A DNA stretch of 64,000 bases from Chelativorans sp. ZYF759 (GCF_012911015.1 NZ_WVVV01000003.1:111565-175564); one strand, 5' to 3'. Shown: positions 1 through 8,264, numbered from the stretch's first letter. Numbers and translations: made by a program. Notes: generated from the sequence alone by a model not told the origin.

Positions 1-799
1 GGTGGCTTCCGCCCGACATGACCGACGTGAGTTCGGCCTGCGACAGCATGTCTTTCCAGGCTTCCTCGAGTTCGGCAATTTCGGGGTCAACCATGCCTTC
101 GGCATGGAAAAGCCGTGTTCGCACGCCCGGAGCCGTGGTCATGTAGCCCTCCGCCCAAGGCTCGGTCGCGAAGCGCGGATCGGAGACCGCCCGCACAAAA
201 GGGGGGCCGTCGCCCTGGGGCGGGCCGCCCTGCTGATCGTCGTCATCGTGGTGACCGGCTGGAGTGTTCGGAAGGCCACTGACGATCAGCGCGGCGATTC
301 CCTCGTGCCTGGCCGCGACATGCTCGGCAACAATACCGCCCATCGAATGCCCATTCAGGATGATCGGTCCCGGTTGCATCCCCAGATCCCCATCCTCAAG
401 TGCCAGGATAACCCCAATCACCGCTTCCGCCCCCATCTCGAAGGTCAGACGGCGTCCGTCGGGGCGTGTGCTGGCACCGTAGCCGAGCCGGTCGAGGTTG
501 ACGGTGACATAGCCGCGTCTGACCGCGGCAAGTACGTAGGAGTAGCGCTCGGGGTCATGCGGCCAGTCCCAGTAGCGATGGTCATAGGCACCGCCATGCA
601 GCAGGATCTGCACCGGAAGCCCATCGGCAAGGGGGCGGGACGAACAGACCGTTGCATGCAGTTGTGCGTCGTCCACGCTTGCGACCGAAGGGGTGAACAT
701 GACGTCCCTGCACTGCAGATCCGCCGCTCCAGACTGCGCAAATGCTGCTGCGCCGAACAAGATGGAGGCGGCGCAGAAGGCCAACAGACGAATGGACAT
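1..799 (-). CDS. Secreted alpha/beta hydrolase (C-terminus outside window)
   Basis: Reading leftward from an ATG at 799 gives a continuous frame that leaves the window without a stop. The first ~22 residues (MSIRLLAFCAASILFGAAAFAQ) read as a signal peptide ending in AFAQ, so export to the periplasm is likely. Next comes an alpha/beta-hydrolase core: an oxyanion-type LLHGGAYDHRYW segment, and a nucleophile elbow NGHSMGG around residue 150 whose Ser should be catalytic. A His/Asp-rich, Gly-rich loop (GHHDDDDQQGGPPQG) follows the elbow. The catalytic His lies beyond the window. The substrate cannot be told. The gene is a singleton facing away from tRNA-Gln and probably belongs to the host chromosome left of the island. 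Confidence 0.8.
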   Translation of the reverse strand, partial: MSIRLLAFCAASILFGAAAFAQSGAADLQCRDVMFTPSVASVDDAQLHATVCSSRPLADGLPVQILLHGGAYDHRYWDWPHDPERYSYVLAAVRRGYVTVNLDRLGYGASTRPDGRRLTFEMGAEAVIGVILALEDGDLGMQPGPIILNGHSMGGIVAEHVAARHEGIAALIVSGLPNTPAGHHDDDDQQGGPPQGDGPPFVRAVSDPRFATEPWAEGYMTTAPGVRTRLFHAEGMVDPEIAELEEAWKDMLSQAELTSVMSGGSH

Positions 800-1176
800 T
801 GCGGTCACCCTTGTTAGAAGATGAGCCACTAATTACACATAGTGTATAAAATTGCCAGCAGCCAGTTTCGGCGCCTCGCTCATGAACGCACCTGGCGATC
901 CCGCCGAATGGTGGATTGAACAAATGCTTCAACCGATTGCCTGGCCTGCCATTCAGCCGCAACAAAGAGCCGCCGATCCCAGTCGTCAGCGGCGACGTGT
1001 TTCGCGAAGGACAAGCGCGCGCCGGCAATCATTGCGCCGGGAGACAGCGCGGCTGCCAAACGCCGTTGATGTGGGGAATGGCGGCTTCACCCTGAAGCGG
1101 AGATTCAAACAACGTACCGCCGGAGCGGCGGCGCAAAATCACGTCCGGAATGGATTGCGAAGGCGCTCGGCCTTGC
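800..1176. other. Non-coding stretch between the hydrolase gene and the tRNA-Gln/recombinase end
   Basis: No convincing gene on either strand; the open frames here have no recognisable protein character. Only the AT-rich operator-like patch at 834-846 stands out. Confidence 0.5.
834..846. promoter_or_regulatory. Short perfect inverted repeat upstream of the hydrolase gene
   Basis: TACAC-ATA-GTGTA is a perfect 5-bp inverted repeat 35 bp upstream of the hydrolase start, in an AT-rich patch of otherwise GC-rich DNA. Its size and place suit an operator for a dimeric regulator. No regulator gene is next to it, so the function is inferred. Confidence 0.3.
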
Positions 1177-2862
1177 CTATACAAACCCCGTTCCCGCGGC
1201 GCCTCGGAGCGCCGGCGCGATTGGGGCGTAGCCAAGCGGTAAGGCACCGGTTTTTGGTACCGGCATTCCCTGGTTCGAATCCAGGCGCCCCAGCCAAATA
1301 TCATTTTCGCCCACATCGTGCGTTTCGAGCGGTCCGTTCTGGGCGGCCTCTTGGGTCGCTTTAGCAATGGAATCAAAGGGTTCACGGAACGTCACCGTAA
1401 GCTCACCATCGTCCCAACCGCAGTTCGATAGTAAGAAATTTAGCAGCTTTCGCTGCTCTTTCGGCTCCTGATTTCGGAAGAGGTTTTGGGCGTTGCGCGC
1501 CAATTCGAGCAGTTGGACCCCTTCCACCACGTAGCTTGCTTCCGCAGCTTTGTGGTGCTCGATTTGTCGAAGCAACTGCATCTGCTCTTCGCGCCATTCA
1601 TGGGTCATGCTGGCATGGAGGTCGGCATCGACCACTCCATCCAGCTTATCGAGGTAGACAGCACGCAATCGTTCCTGGAGCTTTGCGTACTGCTTCTCAA
1701 GCCGCCGGATCGTTTCCTGATGTTCCCGCCTGCTATCATCATTGCTGACTTCAAGCGCTCTGCGCAGCCATTCCAAAACCGCTTCGTCGAAGGACAAAAG
1801 ACCGAGATGCTCAACGAAGACGTCAGAGAGCCTTTCTTCCTTCACATAAACTGATTTGCACGCATTCCTGCCTCGAACGCATTTTTCCTTGAATGCGCTT
1901 GGCTTGTAGTACGTATATTTTTCCTTCTTCGTTTCGGCGGTAATCGCGCCTCCACAGTGAGCACAGGAAATCAACCCGATGAAAGCGTGGTTCCTGTGGC
2001 CTCTCTTGGAACTGCTGCGCGATCTGTCGTTGAGTACGGACTGGACCCGTAGCCACAGGCCTACTGTAATCAGCGGCTCGTGGCGACCCTTGCAGTGCAC
2101 GCCATTCCACATGTATTCCCCTGCATAGATCATTCTCCGGAGGATCACTTCGATCGTGCTGGTAGGGACCTTGCCGCCGCTTCTGCGATGGCGAAAGCCG
2201 GCGGCGTAGGCGAGTTCCGCGACCTGGTCCATCGAAACGTCCCCTGTAGCATACCATTCGAATATCTTCACGATGAGCGGTGCGATTTGCGGGTCAGGAA
2301 CGATCACGCGCTGCTTTTCTGAATTCTCGACATTGAGATAACCGAGCGGAGCTTTGGTCGGCCAATAGCCCTGTTCGGCCTTCTCCTGCATGCCTTTCTT
2401 CACCTCTTCAGAAAGATTGTCGATGTATTGCTTGGCCATCAAGAGCCGAATTCCATGCATGAATTTTTCGGTCGACCTGGAATCGTTCGAAATGATCGAT
2501 CCCTCTTTGAAGAAGTGTATTTCTACGTCAAGTTCGTCAAGCTTTAGGAAGTCCTTTATGTTTCTGTATAGTCGATCTGTTTTCTCGACGATTATGATTC
2601 GAATAGATGGATTTTTTCGTAGAAATCTCACCATACGAGTGAATTCAACACGACCCGTACATTTGGCTGTCTCTACATCAACGAATGTCTCAACCACTTC
2701 AATGGTATTCTGGAGGGCATAATCGTCCCCAGTTCGCAGCTGTGCAGGTATAGAGTATCCCTCTTTTTCCTGTTCGCGCGATGAGACGCGCGCATATTTG
2801 ACGGCACGCTGCAAGTGACAGTCTGTCAGCGGCTTGCGCCCCTTTTGATTCTTCTTTTTCAT
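1177..2862 (-). CDS. Large serine recombinase (site-specific integrase of the island)
   Basis: 561 residues from the ATG at 2862, which has a strong GGGAGGT Shine-Dalgarno 8 nt upstream; an in-frame start at 2901 lacks one. The N-terminal resolvase domain carries the YARVSSREQ motif (catalytic Ser about residue 27). A recombinase domain follows (about 165-290), then a zinc ribbon beginning CAHCGG (partner cysteines in CVRGRNAC), then a coiled coil (about 380-450). This order is typical of large serine integrases. The frame runs through tRNA-Gln: roughly the last 39 codons (1177-1296) are antisense to the tRNA and its 5' flank, so the C-terminus (WLGRLDSNQG...) is host-encoded. The gene is AT-richer than its neighbours, which suggests transfer. 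It probably catalyses integration and excision at the tRNA 3' end. Confidence 0.88.
   Translation of the reverse strand: MKKKNQKGRKPLTDCHLQRAVKYARVSSREQEKEGYSIPAQLRTGDDYALQNTIEVVETFVDVETAKCTGRVEFTRMVRFLRKNPSIRIIIVEKTDRLYRNIKDFLKLDELDVEIHFFKEGSIISNDSRSTEKFMHGIRLLMAKQYIDNLSEEVKKGMQEKAEQGYWPTKAPLGYLNVENSEKQRVIVPDPQIAPLIVKIFEWYATGDVSMDQVAELAYAAGFRHRRSGGKVPTSTIEVILRRMIYAGEYMWNGVHCKGRHEPLITVGLWLRVQSVLNDRSRSSSKRGHRNHAFIGLISCAHCGGAITAETKKEKYTYYKPSAFKEKCVRGRNACKSVYVKEERLSDVFVEHLGLLSFDEAVLEWLRRALEVSNDDSRREHQETIRRLEKQYAKLQERLRAVYLDKLDGVVDADLHASMTHEWREEQMQLLRQIEHHKAAEASYVVEGVQLLELARNAQNLFRNQEPKEQRKLLNFLLSNCGWDDGELTVTFREPFDSIAKATQEAAQNGPLETHDVGENDIWLGRLDSNQGMPVPKTGALPLGYAPIAPALRGAAGTGFV
1222..1296 (+). 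tRNA. tRNA-Gln (anticodon TTG)
   Basis: The cloverleaf folds completely. Acceptor TGGGGCG (1222-1228) pairs with CGCCCCA (1286-1292), the T arm is CCTGG-TTCGAAT-CCAGG, and the anticodon stem CCGGT/ACCGG encloses loop TTTTGGT with anticodon TTG. The discriminator is G1293 and CCA (1294-1296) is encoded. The 3' end faces, and is overlapped by, the 3' end of the serine recombinase gene on the other strand, so this tRNA is the likely integration target of the island to its right. The tRNA itself is intact. Confidence 0.96.
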
Positions 2863-2919
2863 TGCGAATACCTCCCACTTTGTCCGGGACCGCGATCCCA
2901 AAAATGCTTGTTCGCTTGC

Positions 2920-3183
2920 TCAAGCCCGCTTTTGCACGAGAGCCGGAGCGGCAAGTGATGTGTTTTCAGGCCCGTTGTGCGGAGTGGCGGAATCTTCCCG
3001 GACGTTGTCGTTGGCGGCGACAGGCTGGGAGTTCCCGGCCCATCCTGCCAGCACTTTGAAGAAGCCGGTCATCGTCGCTTCGATCTGAATGGCTTCGTCG
3101 TCGGATAGACATCGACCCAGCCGGGCGCTCCAGAAATCCCTGGTGGACGCGTGATTATCGTTTACTGCCTTAGGTGCGGTCAT
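2920..3183 (-). CDS. Small hypothetical protein next to the recombinase
   Basis: 87 residues with no signal peptide or membrane segment. The centre (ARLGRCLSDDEAIQIEATMTG, about residues 20-40) looks like an amphipathic helical pair. Two NDN tracts (VNDNHAS, AANDN) are of a kind common in short Hyphomicrobiales proteins on integrative elements. The gene ends 57 bp upstream of the recombinase start in the same direction. I see only a weak ribosome site. The resemblance to small element-borne rhizobial proteins is from memory; function unknown. Confidence 0.55.
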   Translation of the reverse strand: MTAPKAVNDNHASTRDFWSARLGRCLSDDEAIQIEATMTGFFKVLAGWAGNSQPVAANDNVREDSATPHNGPENTSLAAPALVQKRA

Positions 3184-3306
3184 TCTGATGTCACGGCCGC
3201 AAGACGACCATGCTCTCGTGAGCGCTCCCGGCTTCTCTCCGGTGATGCCACTCCAGAAGGTTGTAAGAACGTCTCCGTCGCGGAGATCGCTTGTTAGAGC
3301 GGTGGA

Positions 3307-3531
3307 TCAGGGGTCTTGTCTTGGTTGTGCAGCCACTGTGAAGCTATGCGACTTCCCACCACTAATCAGGATTTGACGCTTCCCGCCGCCCTGTATGCGG
3401 CAAGAGACACGATACTCGAAAAAACCGTGGTCCAGGCCGGACACAAGCAATTTCCCTATGTGTGCCAATGCGGCCTGGAGTTGGCCTTCGTCGTAGTGCT
3501 GCCGCGCTGTCGGCGTCGTACGTTCATCCAT
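3307..3531 (-). CDS. Small conserved element-borne protein (GFFEY type)
   Basis: 74 residues from the ATG at 3531, chosen over an in-frame start at 3624 because GGGAGGA lies just upstream and the preceding gene ends there. The C-terminal half (HGFFEYRVSCRIQGGGKR, then GKSHSFTV) resembles a small family frequent on rhizobial mobile elements; that is recall, not a search. The fold looks like a short helix (LQAALAHIGKLLVSGL) followed by a beta-rich unit. The upstream stop TAG is separated from this ATG by one base, so the two genes are probably translationally coupled. Function unknown. Confidence 0.65.
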   Translation of the reverse strand: MDERTTPTARQHYDEGQLQAALAHIGKLLVSGLDHGFFEYRVSCRIQGGGKRQILISGGKSHSFTVAAQPRQDP

Positions 3532-3532
3532 G

Positions 3533-3733
3533 CTAGGGTCCTCCCGAGGGAGGAAGGTTGTCATTTGCGGGGGAGAGTTGCCCCCGGCGATACCTGCCAG
3601 CCATTTCGCCCATGTGCCGCGCATCCATCACCCACATCCGACGATTTGTCGCGTTTGTGGCTTTGCGCAGGCGCCGCGCGACACGAATTGGCCGCTTCTG
3701 GCCGACGGTTCTAGGCACGGACTTCACCTCCAT
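3533..3733 (-). CDS. Small basic hypothetical protein
   Basis: 66 residues from an ATG at 3733 inside the 3' end of the upstream gene. The N-terminal half is strongly basic (RPIRVARRLRKATNATNRR), and the C-terminus carries a PANDN tract like its neighbours. Its stop falls one base before the next start and inside the strong ribosome site of that gene, an arrangement expected of a real coupled gene. There is no recognisable domain. It could be a leader-like or nucleic-acid-binding peptide; that is only a guess. Confidence 0.45.
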   Translation of the reverse strand: MEVKSVPRTVGQKRPIRVARRLRKATNATNRRMWVMDARHMGEMAGRYRRGQLSPANDNLPPSGGP

Positions 3734-4160
3734 TACCCTCGAGCCCTGGATCCACGCGAACCGGGCGCATGGCCCGTCTGGCGTCGTAGTCAATGGCCCT
3801 GTACAGTTCGGCTCCGTCTGCGGGCGCTATGTTGAGTCTTGAAATGAGCGTCGCCTGCTGGCTGGCCGCGATCTCGTCTTCATCGAGCCGGGAGAGGCCA
3901 GGACGCGTATGTCCCGATCGCTCTCCAATATTGGCACGGAGATCAGGCCAGTGGCGGTATCCGTTCATTATGGCAACGATATCGAGCGCTCGGCGATGAT
4001 TGAGGTCAATGCCCAGCTGCCGGGCCCGTCGTTTCAAAGTCTTGGCCATCTTCTTTGGTAGGGTGTCAGTCCGAAACCACACCCGCCCCGGCATCCCGTT
4101 GCCAAAAGAGGGCCGCTGTGGACCATCAGGCGGGCTAGGGTTTCTCTGTACGTCAAACAT
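3711..4160 (-). CDS. Hypothetical protein with a helical N-domain like those of glyoxalase-superfamily plasmid proteins
   Basis: 149 residues; ATG at 4160 preceded by GGGAGCAGGAGA. The middle (KKMAKTLKRRARQLGIDLN, then HRRALDIVAIMNGYRHWPDL, about residues 36-75) matches a helical pattern I associate with small proteins on alphaproteobacterial plasmids and integrative elements, where it can precede a glyoxalase-like domain. No glyoxalase domain follows here. The rest (about 80-149) is polar and unassigned. It is the first gene of a four-gene leftward run towards the recombinase and is likely transcribed from the AT-rich region at 4161-4653. Function unknown. Confidence 0.6.
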   Translation of the reverse strand: MFDVQRNPSPPDGPQRPSFGNGMPGRVWFRTDTLPKKMAKTLKRRARQLGIDLNHRRALDIVAIMNGYRHWPDLRANIGERSGHTRPGLSRLDEDEIAASQQATLISRLNIAPADGAELYRAIDYDARRAMRPVRVDPGLEGNGGEVRA

Positions 4161-4653
4161 TCTCCTGCTCCCTTGTTCTCCGTCTCCGCTTTGGTCCTGT
4201 TGTCTCAGGCCCGTGGCTAGCTCGGCTGGCTCAACTGCCTAGCTCGACATCTCTGGCCGGTTATGAATGCAGCCTTTTTCTAGTTTCGCAACCCCATCAC
4301 ATGGATCGTTGTTTTCATGGAGCTCATGATCTAAAGCCAAAATGCAACTTTTAGGCGTCTAAATCTGACAACCATAACAATAGGCAGATAGGATCACTTA
4401 TTTCATACTGAATCCTTCAACCAAGCATTCTTGAGCGTGACCGAATTCTTCGCACTCCATGCGGTTTCGGGAGCGATCATAGGATTATGGTCTTATCGAA
4501 TCCTTTGGGGAGAGTCCGACAAAGGATTCAATGAGCCAAATTCAAGCCAGGATCGAATGTCGCGTGGCCCGCGAAGGCGGTGATCGGCATTTTGCAGATA
4601 GGCCATCGCGAATCCTTGACGTGGCGTCTGCATGCGCACGGGTAACAGCAGCC
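4161..4653. promoter_or_regulatory. AT-rich intergenic region with repeated GAATCCTT motifs
   Basis: 493 bp without a gene. It separates the AAA-protease operon from the small-gene run and should hold the promoter of the latter. The octamer GAATCCTT occurs at 4410-4417, 4498-4505 and 4610-4617, and inverted at 4522-4529. The composition between about 4310 and 4530 is clearly AT-richer than its surroundings. Repeated octamers in both orientations suggest a regulator-binding region or an element-specific site such as an origin. Confidence 0.4.
4498..4529. repeat. Perfect 9-bp inverted repeat
   Basis: GAATCCTTT (4498-4506) and AAAGGATTC (4521-4529) are perfect inverted copies separated by 14 bp. 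There is no U-tract typical of a terminator, so an operator or a recombination/replication site is more likely. Two further half-sites lie at 4410 and 4610. Confidence 0.55.
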
Positions 4654-6702
4654 TCATTCGCAACCCCTCTCGGGCGCATTTGACGCCCTGGTTGTAGAAT
4701 TTTTCTTGTCCGTCTGTTCTCTGGACCGTCGTTTTTGCCCCTCCGCTACTATGCTCTTAGGTTCTGATCGGTCGCCGATCAGCGCGACCACTTCTCTCCG
4801 CGATGGTTTCAGCAGGTTGTCGATGTCCTCTGAGGAGAGGAGCCTGGTTGCCAGGAGGGCCTCTGCCAGAACCATGGCATCACGACGCCGCTCTCTGATA
4901 ACGACGCGTGCCCTTTCCATCTGCTCGGCAAGGACCTTTTCCACCCGGTCACGAAGGCCAAAGGAGGTGTGAAGTGTCGTCAGCAGGTCGAGTTCCTGGT
5001 CAAAGGCGAGCAAGGCGAGACCTTGCCCAAGTCCGTATGACGCCTCGAGCTGGACGGCAATCATGGTGGCCTGGTGGAGATCGCTGCCCGGCGCTCCACC
5101 GCCGCTGGCCGAGCGGTCGCCCAGGATGATCTCCTCGGCAGCAAGGCCGCCCAGGCGCACGCAAAGTCGATCGAGGAGCTGGTCGGCCGTCCTTTCCCAG
5201 AGGGAATTCTCGCGAATCCGCACGCCGCCGGCAGCACTATAGCCGGGCCTCATCTCGGTCTCGTGCCTGATTTCCACGGACTGAACATTCAGCCCCAGCG
5301 CCAGCGCGACAACGACGTGCCCCGCTTCATGAATGGCAGCTCGGCGAAGCATGGCTTCGGGAAGCCGCGCCAACGGCGGCAATGCGGCCTGGAGATCATC
5401 GATCGACAGGTCCCTGCGCGCTCGCCGCGCCCTGCGGCGGCCATCACGTACGATCTGCTCGAGGTCGGCGCCGCTCCTGCCCTCTGTACGGGCAGCGACG
5501 GCGGACAAGTTTGCACCGTCAAGGTCGCCACAGAGGTGCCAGCGCAGGATTCCCTCGCGTGCCTTGGCGTCCGGAAGGGGGATGACCACATGCCTGTCGA
5601 GCCGGCCGGGTCGCAACATCGCGGCGTCGATCCGGCTAGGATGATTGGTTGCACCCACCACGACAACGCCCTCGACCTTGTCCGCGCCGTCGACGCACTC
5701 GAGCAGCGCGGCGATGACCTCCGTGCAGTACTGCCGGTGGCGGTCATCGAGTGTCTCGCGGTCGCCCAGCGCATCGAGTTCGTCAAGAAACACGATGGCG
5801 GGTACGCTACTGCGCGCCTCATCGAAGGCACCGCGCATGGCCTTGAGCATGTCGCCAAGATGGCCTCGGGCCTGCCAGCGGCCGATGGAGCCGAGCACCA
5901 GATGCGCGCCGCAGCTGCCAGCAAGCGCCTTGGCGAAAGTCGTCTTTCCCGTGCCGGGCGGCCCGCTCACGAGAACGCCGCGGTCGACATGCGACCATGG
6001 TATCCTGCCGGCCCTCCAGTCAGCCAGATCCTGCGCGAGGTCCAGGCCCCATTCCCCTGCCTCGCCAAGGCCGTGCAGATGCTCAAGGCGGATCGCGGTT
6101 TCCCGGGGCTTGCTCTCTTCAGGCTGAGGGACAGCCAGAATACGCATCGCCTCCAGGGAGCGGCGTAACGGTCGCCCTCTCCTAAGCATGAGGCTGGTGA
6201 GCGCCAGCGGCATGGCTGCGATCTCTGCGGCCTCCTGCGCTGTCGCTGTCTGGCCGAGACACAGCCTGATCGCCGCCTCCACGTGACGGACGTCCGGACG
6301 GTCCAACTCGATGACCGCGTCGGCCCCATGACTCAGTTCAGTGGGAATTTCCATTCGGTGTCGCACAAGCACGATGGCGCGCTCGAACCGAAAAACCGCT
6401 GCCGCATCCGCGCCTGTAAATCGCTTGCGCCACTCGTCGGCCCAGGACGTCAGGAGCAGCGTGTCGGTGTCGCCGAAACGTCGCTCGTAATACCGTCTAC
6501 CCTCAAGGGCCAACTTGGCCGCCTTGCCATAAGACTCGGTATCGGCTTCCGGAGGCAGGACCAGCACCAGCACTATCGGACCATCCCGACGCAGCTGCGG
6601 CTGCCCCCGACACGCCTTCATGATCGAGCACCAGGCCAGGAAGCGGCCGACAGACTTGGTCAGTGTCGTGCGCATCCTGGCCGTCATCTTGCTGCTGCTC
6701 AT
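4654..6702 (-). CDS. Soluble FtsH-like AAA+ zinc metalloprotease
   Basis: 682 residues from the ATG at 6702, which overlaps the upstream stop as ATGA; an in-frame start at 6780 would overlap more and is less likely. Domains: a unique N-terminal region (1-220); an AAA+ module with Walker A GPPGTGKT (247-254), Walker B FLDELDAL (305-312) and arginine finger RPGRLDRH; and an M41-type peptidase with zinc motif HEAGH (458-462) and a likely third ligand Asp in GSDLH (about 541). All catalytic residues of FtsH are present, but the two N-terminal membrane helices of FtsH are absent, so the enzyme should be cytosolic. It ends a three-gene operon with a small protein and a PD-(D/E)xK-like protein. ATP-dependent proteolysis of an unknown target is inferred. 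Confidence 0.85.
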   Translation of the reverse strand: MSSSKMTARMRTTLTKSVGRFLAWCSIMKACRGQPQLRRDGPIVLVLVLPPEADTESYGKAAKLALEGRRYYERRFGDTDTLLLTSWADEWRKRFTGADAAAVFRFERAIVLVRHRMEIPTELSHGADAVIELDRPDVRHVEAAIRLCLGQTATAQEAAEIAAMPLALTSLMLRRGRPLRRSLEAMRILAVPQPEESKPRETAIRLEHLHGLGEAGEWGLDLAQDLADWRAGRIPWSHVDRGVLVSGPPGTGKTTFAKALAGSCGAHLVLGSIGRWQARGHLGDMLKAMRGAFDEARSSVPAIVFLDELDALGDRETLDDRHRQYCTEVIAALLECVDGADKVEGVVVVGATNHPSRIDAAMLRPGRLDRHVVIPLPDAKAREGILRWHLCGDLDGANLSAVAARTEGRSGADLEQIVRDGRRRARRARRDLSIDDLQAALPPLARLPEAMLRRAAIHEAGHVVVALALGLNVQSVEIRHETEMRPGYSAAGGVRIRENSLWERTADQLLDRLCVRLGGLAAEEIILGDRSASGGGAPGSDLHQATMIAVQLEASYGLGQGLALLAFDQELDLLTTLHTSFGLRDRVEKVLAEQMERARVVIRERRRDAMVLAEALLATRLLSSEDIDNLLKPSRREVVALIGDRSEPKSIVAEGQKRRSREQTDKKNSTTRASNAPERGCE

Positions 6703-7184
6703 TTCGGCCTCCGCGCATCGGGAAGAATCTGGCTGTCGAGAAGGCCGAGATCGACGAGCCAGTCGGCGATCACCCAACACGCCGGTTCGCGCGCGAGCAG
6801 TTGGCGGAAGAGCAGCTCAACGACGACGTCGGGAAGCGATGCCCCTATTGGCCTGACCATGCGCACGAGGCGGATCACCATGCCGACCACGATGGCGGGA
6901 TCCTCAAGCGGAGCGATGGCGCAGTCACAGGACGAAATGGAGCCCTGCTTTGACAGCTCGATGCAGCCGGGCGCATGGCCGAGCGCGGCGAGCAGTTCCG
7001 GTGTGCCGCGCAGAGGCCGCGGTGCCACGGTGGGCATTGGTGGTGGCAGGATTCGAGACCCACCTTCGGAAGGAGGAATTGGCGTCGTGGCGGTCGGATC
7101 AGGACGCTCATGAAGGTGCTGCCTTGTGCGCATCCAATCTGTCCGGAGACGCCGGGGTGAAGACCTTGGTTTACCTGGTGACAT
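6699..7184 (-). CDS. Hypothetical partner protein of the AAA protease
   Basis: 161 residues; ATG at 7184 with GGGAGAG just upstream. The stop overlaps the protease start (ATGA), so the two are translationally coupled and probably made in fixed ratio. The N-terminal ~50 residues are Pro/Arg-rich and probably disordered. The remainder is a compact alpha-helical domain with hydrophobic helices (IVVGMVIRLVRMV, VVVELLFRQLLAREPACWVI) that look amphipathic rather than transmembrane. No family recognised. An adaptor or substrate-selector role is an inference from the coupling only. Confidence 0.65.
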   Translation of the reverse strand: MSPGKPRSSPRRLRTDWMRTRQHLHERPDPTATTPIPPSEGGSRILPPPMPTVAPRPLRGTPELLAALGHAPGCIELSKQGSISSCDCAIAPLEDPAIVVGMVIRLVRMVRPIGASLPDVVVELLFRQLLAREPACWVIADWLVDLGLLDSQILPDARRPK

Positions 7185-7277
7185 GGCATGGCTCTCCCGT
7201 GCATCGGGCGCCTCGGCGCCGATGCCAGATGTGATTTTGAAGGATTCACGAACCGGCGATCAGCTCGCCGGCGGGCG

Positions 7278-8264
7278 TCAGTGCGTGCGTCGCAGGCGCG
7301 CGAAACCGAAACGGGTATCCTGGTCCGGACGCGGCATTGGAACCACACGACCATGCCATGGCGCTTCGGCCGCCAAAGGATTCGACGTACCCGCCGCAAC
7401 ACCTTCAGAGAGCCGTGTAGACGCCAATGGGTCCTCCTGCTGGCGTCTGGACGTCGATTCTAAAACGTCACGGCAGCGCCGTTCTAGCTCGGCCTGGACC
7501 AGTCGGGAAAACATTGCCCGGAGCCACCTGATGGAGTCGGCGGCGCCATCCACCTCGATGAGATCATCGATCTCGGAAAGCCCGAAGACGCCTCTCGGAT
7601 GATCCGACATCTCGTCGGAGCCGTCGATGATGGCGGCGGTTACCTCGACCAGCATCGGACCCTGTCGTTCGGCCAGCCATCCGGACGCGATGGAGGAGAC
7701 CGCCAGCATCCGGAATCGCAGCCGGTCGATTTCGCCCTCGCGATATGAGGACAAGCTGCGCTTGACGTCGATCACCATTCCGGTGTGTCGACGCCGATGG
7801 GCGATGAAGAGATCGGGGGTGTAGGTCTGGGAGGTATGCACCTCGGAGGGCAGCCTGATGCCCCTGATGCTCTCAGGCAGGTTCCTCTTCAGAAGCTCAA
7901 CTGCCGAGGGAACGATCGGCAGGGGCTGGACCGGCAGGACCTTCAAGTCAGGGTTGGTGCCGGCCAAATAAGATATGGCTAGTTCCAGCAGCCTTCCTTC
8001 CTGGTAGACGCTGGATCGCAGCAGCGAAAACAATTCGGCATAGGAGCCGAAGGTGTCGTCGGGTCTGGCCTCCGCTGCGAGTGCTGCTGACATCGCCCTG
8101 TGGGCAAGCTCATCGAGCCCCGTGTCCGGAGGCGGTGGCCGGGAGGCACCGCTGCCTTTGCTTCGGATGACATCCTCTCGGGTCGGCGCTCCTTGTCGAT
8201 GCCATCTGTGTTGGCCGGTTCGTTCCCCTTCCGCTGAAGGAGAGATGCTTCTATCAGTCGTCAT
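7278..8264 (-). CDS. Hypothetical protein with a PD-(D/E)xK-like nuclease signature
   Basis: 328 residues. The N-terminal ~50 and C-terminal ~60 residues look disordered. The middle carries EGRLLELAISYL (about 89-100), then TPDLFIAHRRRHTGMVIDVK (149-168), then a long helix. The spacing E ... P-D-x14-D-V-K fits a PD-(D/E)xK nuclease core: a Glu on the first helix, Asp 151 on a beta hairpin, and D166-x-K168 on the next strand. This is a motif-level assignment; I do not recognise the family, and a non-catalytic DNA-binding version is possible. The first gene of the operon with the small protein and the AAA protease; 93 bp separate it from the next gene. Confidence 0.6.
   Translation of the reverse strand: MTTDRSISPSAEGERTGQHRWHRQGAPTREDVIRSKGSGASRPPPPDTGLDELAHRAMSAALAAEARPDDTFGSYAELFSLLRSSVYQEGRLLELAISYLAGTNPDLKVLPVQPLPIVPSAVELLKRNLPESIRGIRLPSEVHTSQTYTPDLFIAHRRRHTGMVIDVKRSLSSYREGEIDRLRFRMLAVSSIASGWLAERQGPMLVEVTAAIIDGSDEMSDHPRGVFGLSEIDDLIEVDGAADSIRWLRAMFSRLVQAELERRCRDVLESTSRRQQEDPLASTRLSEGVAAGTSNPLAAEAPWHGRVVPMPRPDQDTRFGFARLRRTH

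Noticed and set aside
4654..6702. Housekeeping FtsH as the identity of the AAA protease.
   Set aside because: There are no N-terminal membrane helices, the N-terminal domain is different and the island location is wrong; it is an accessory paralogue.
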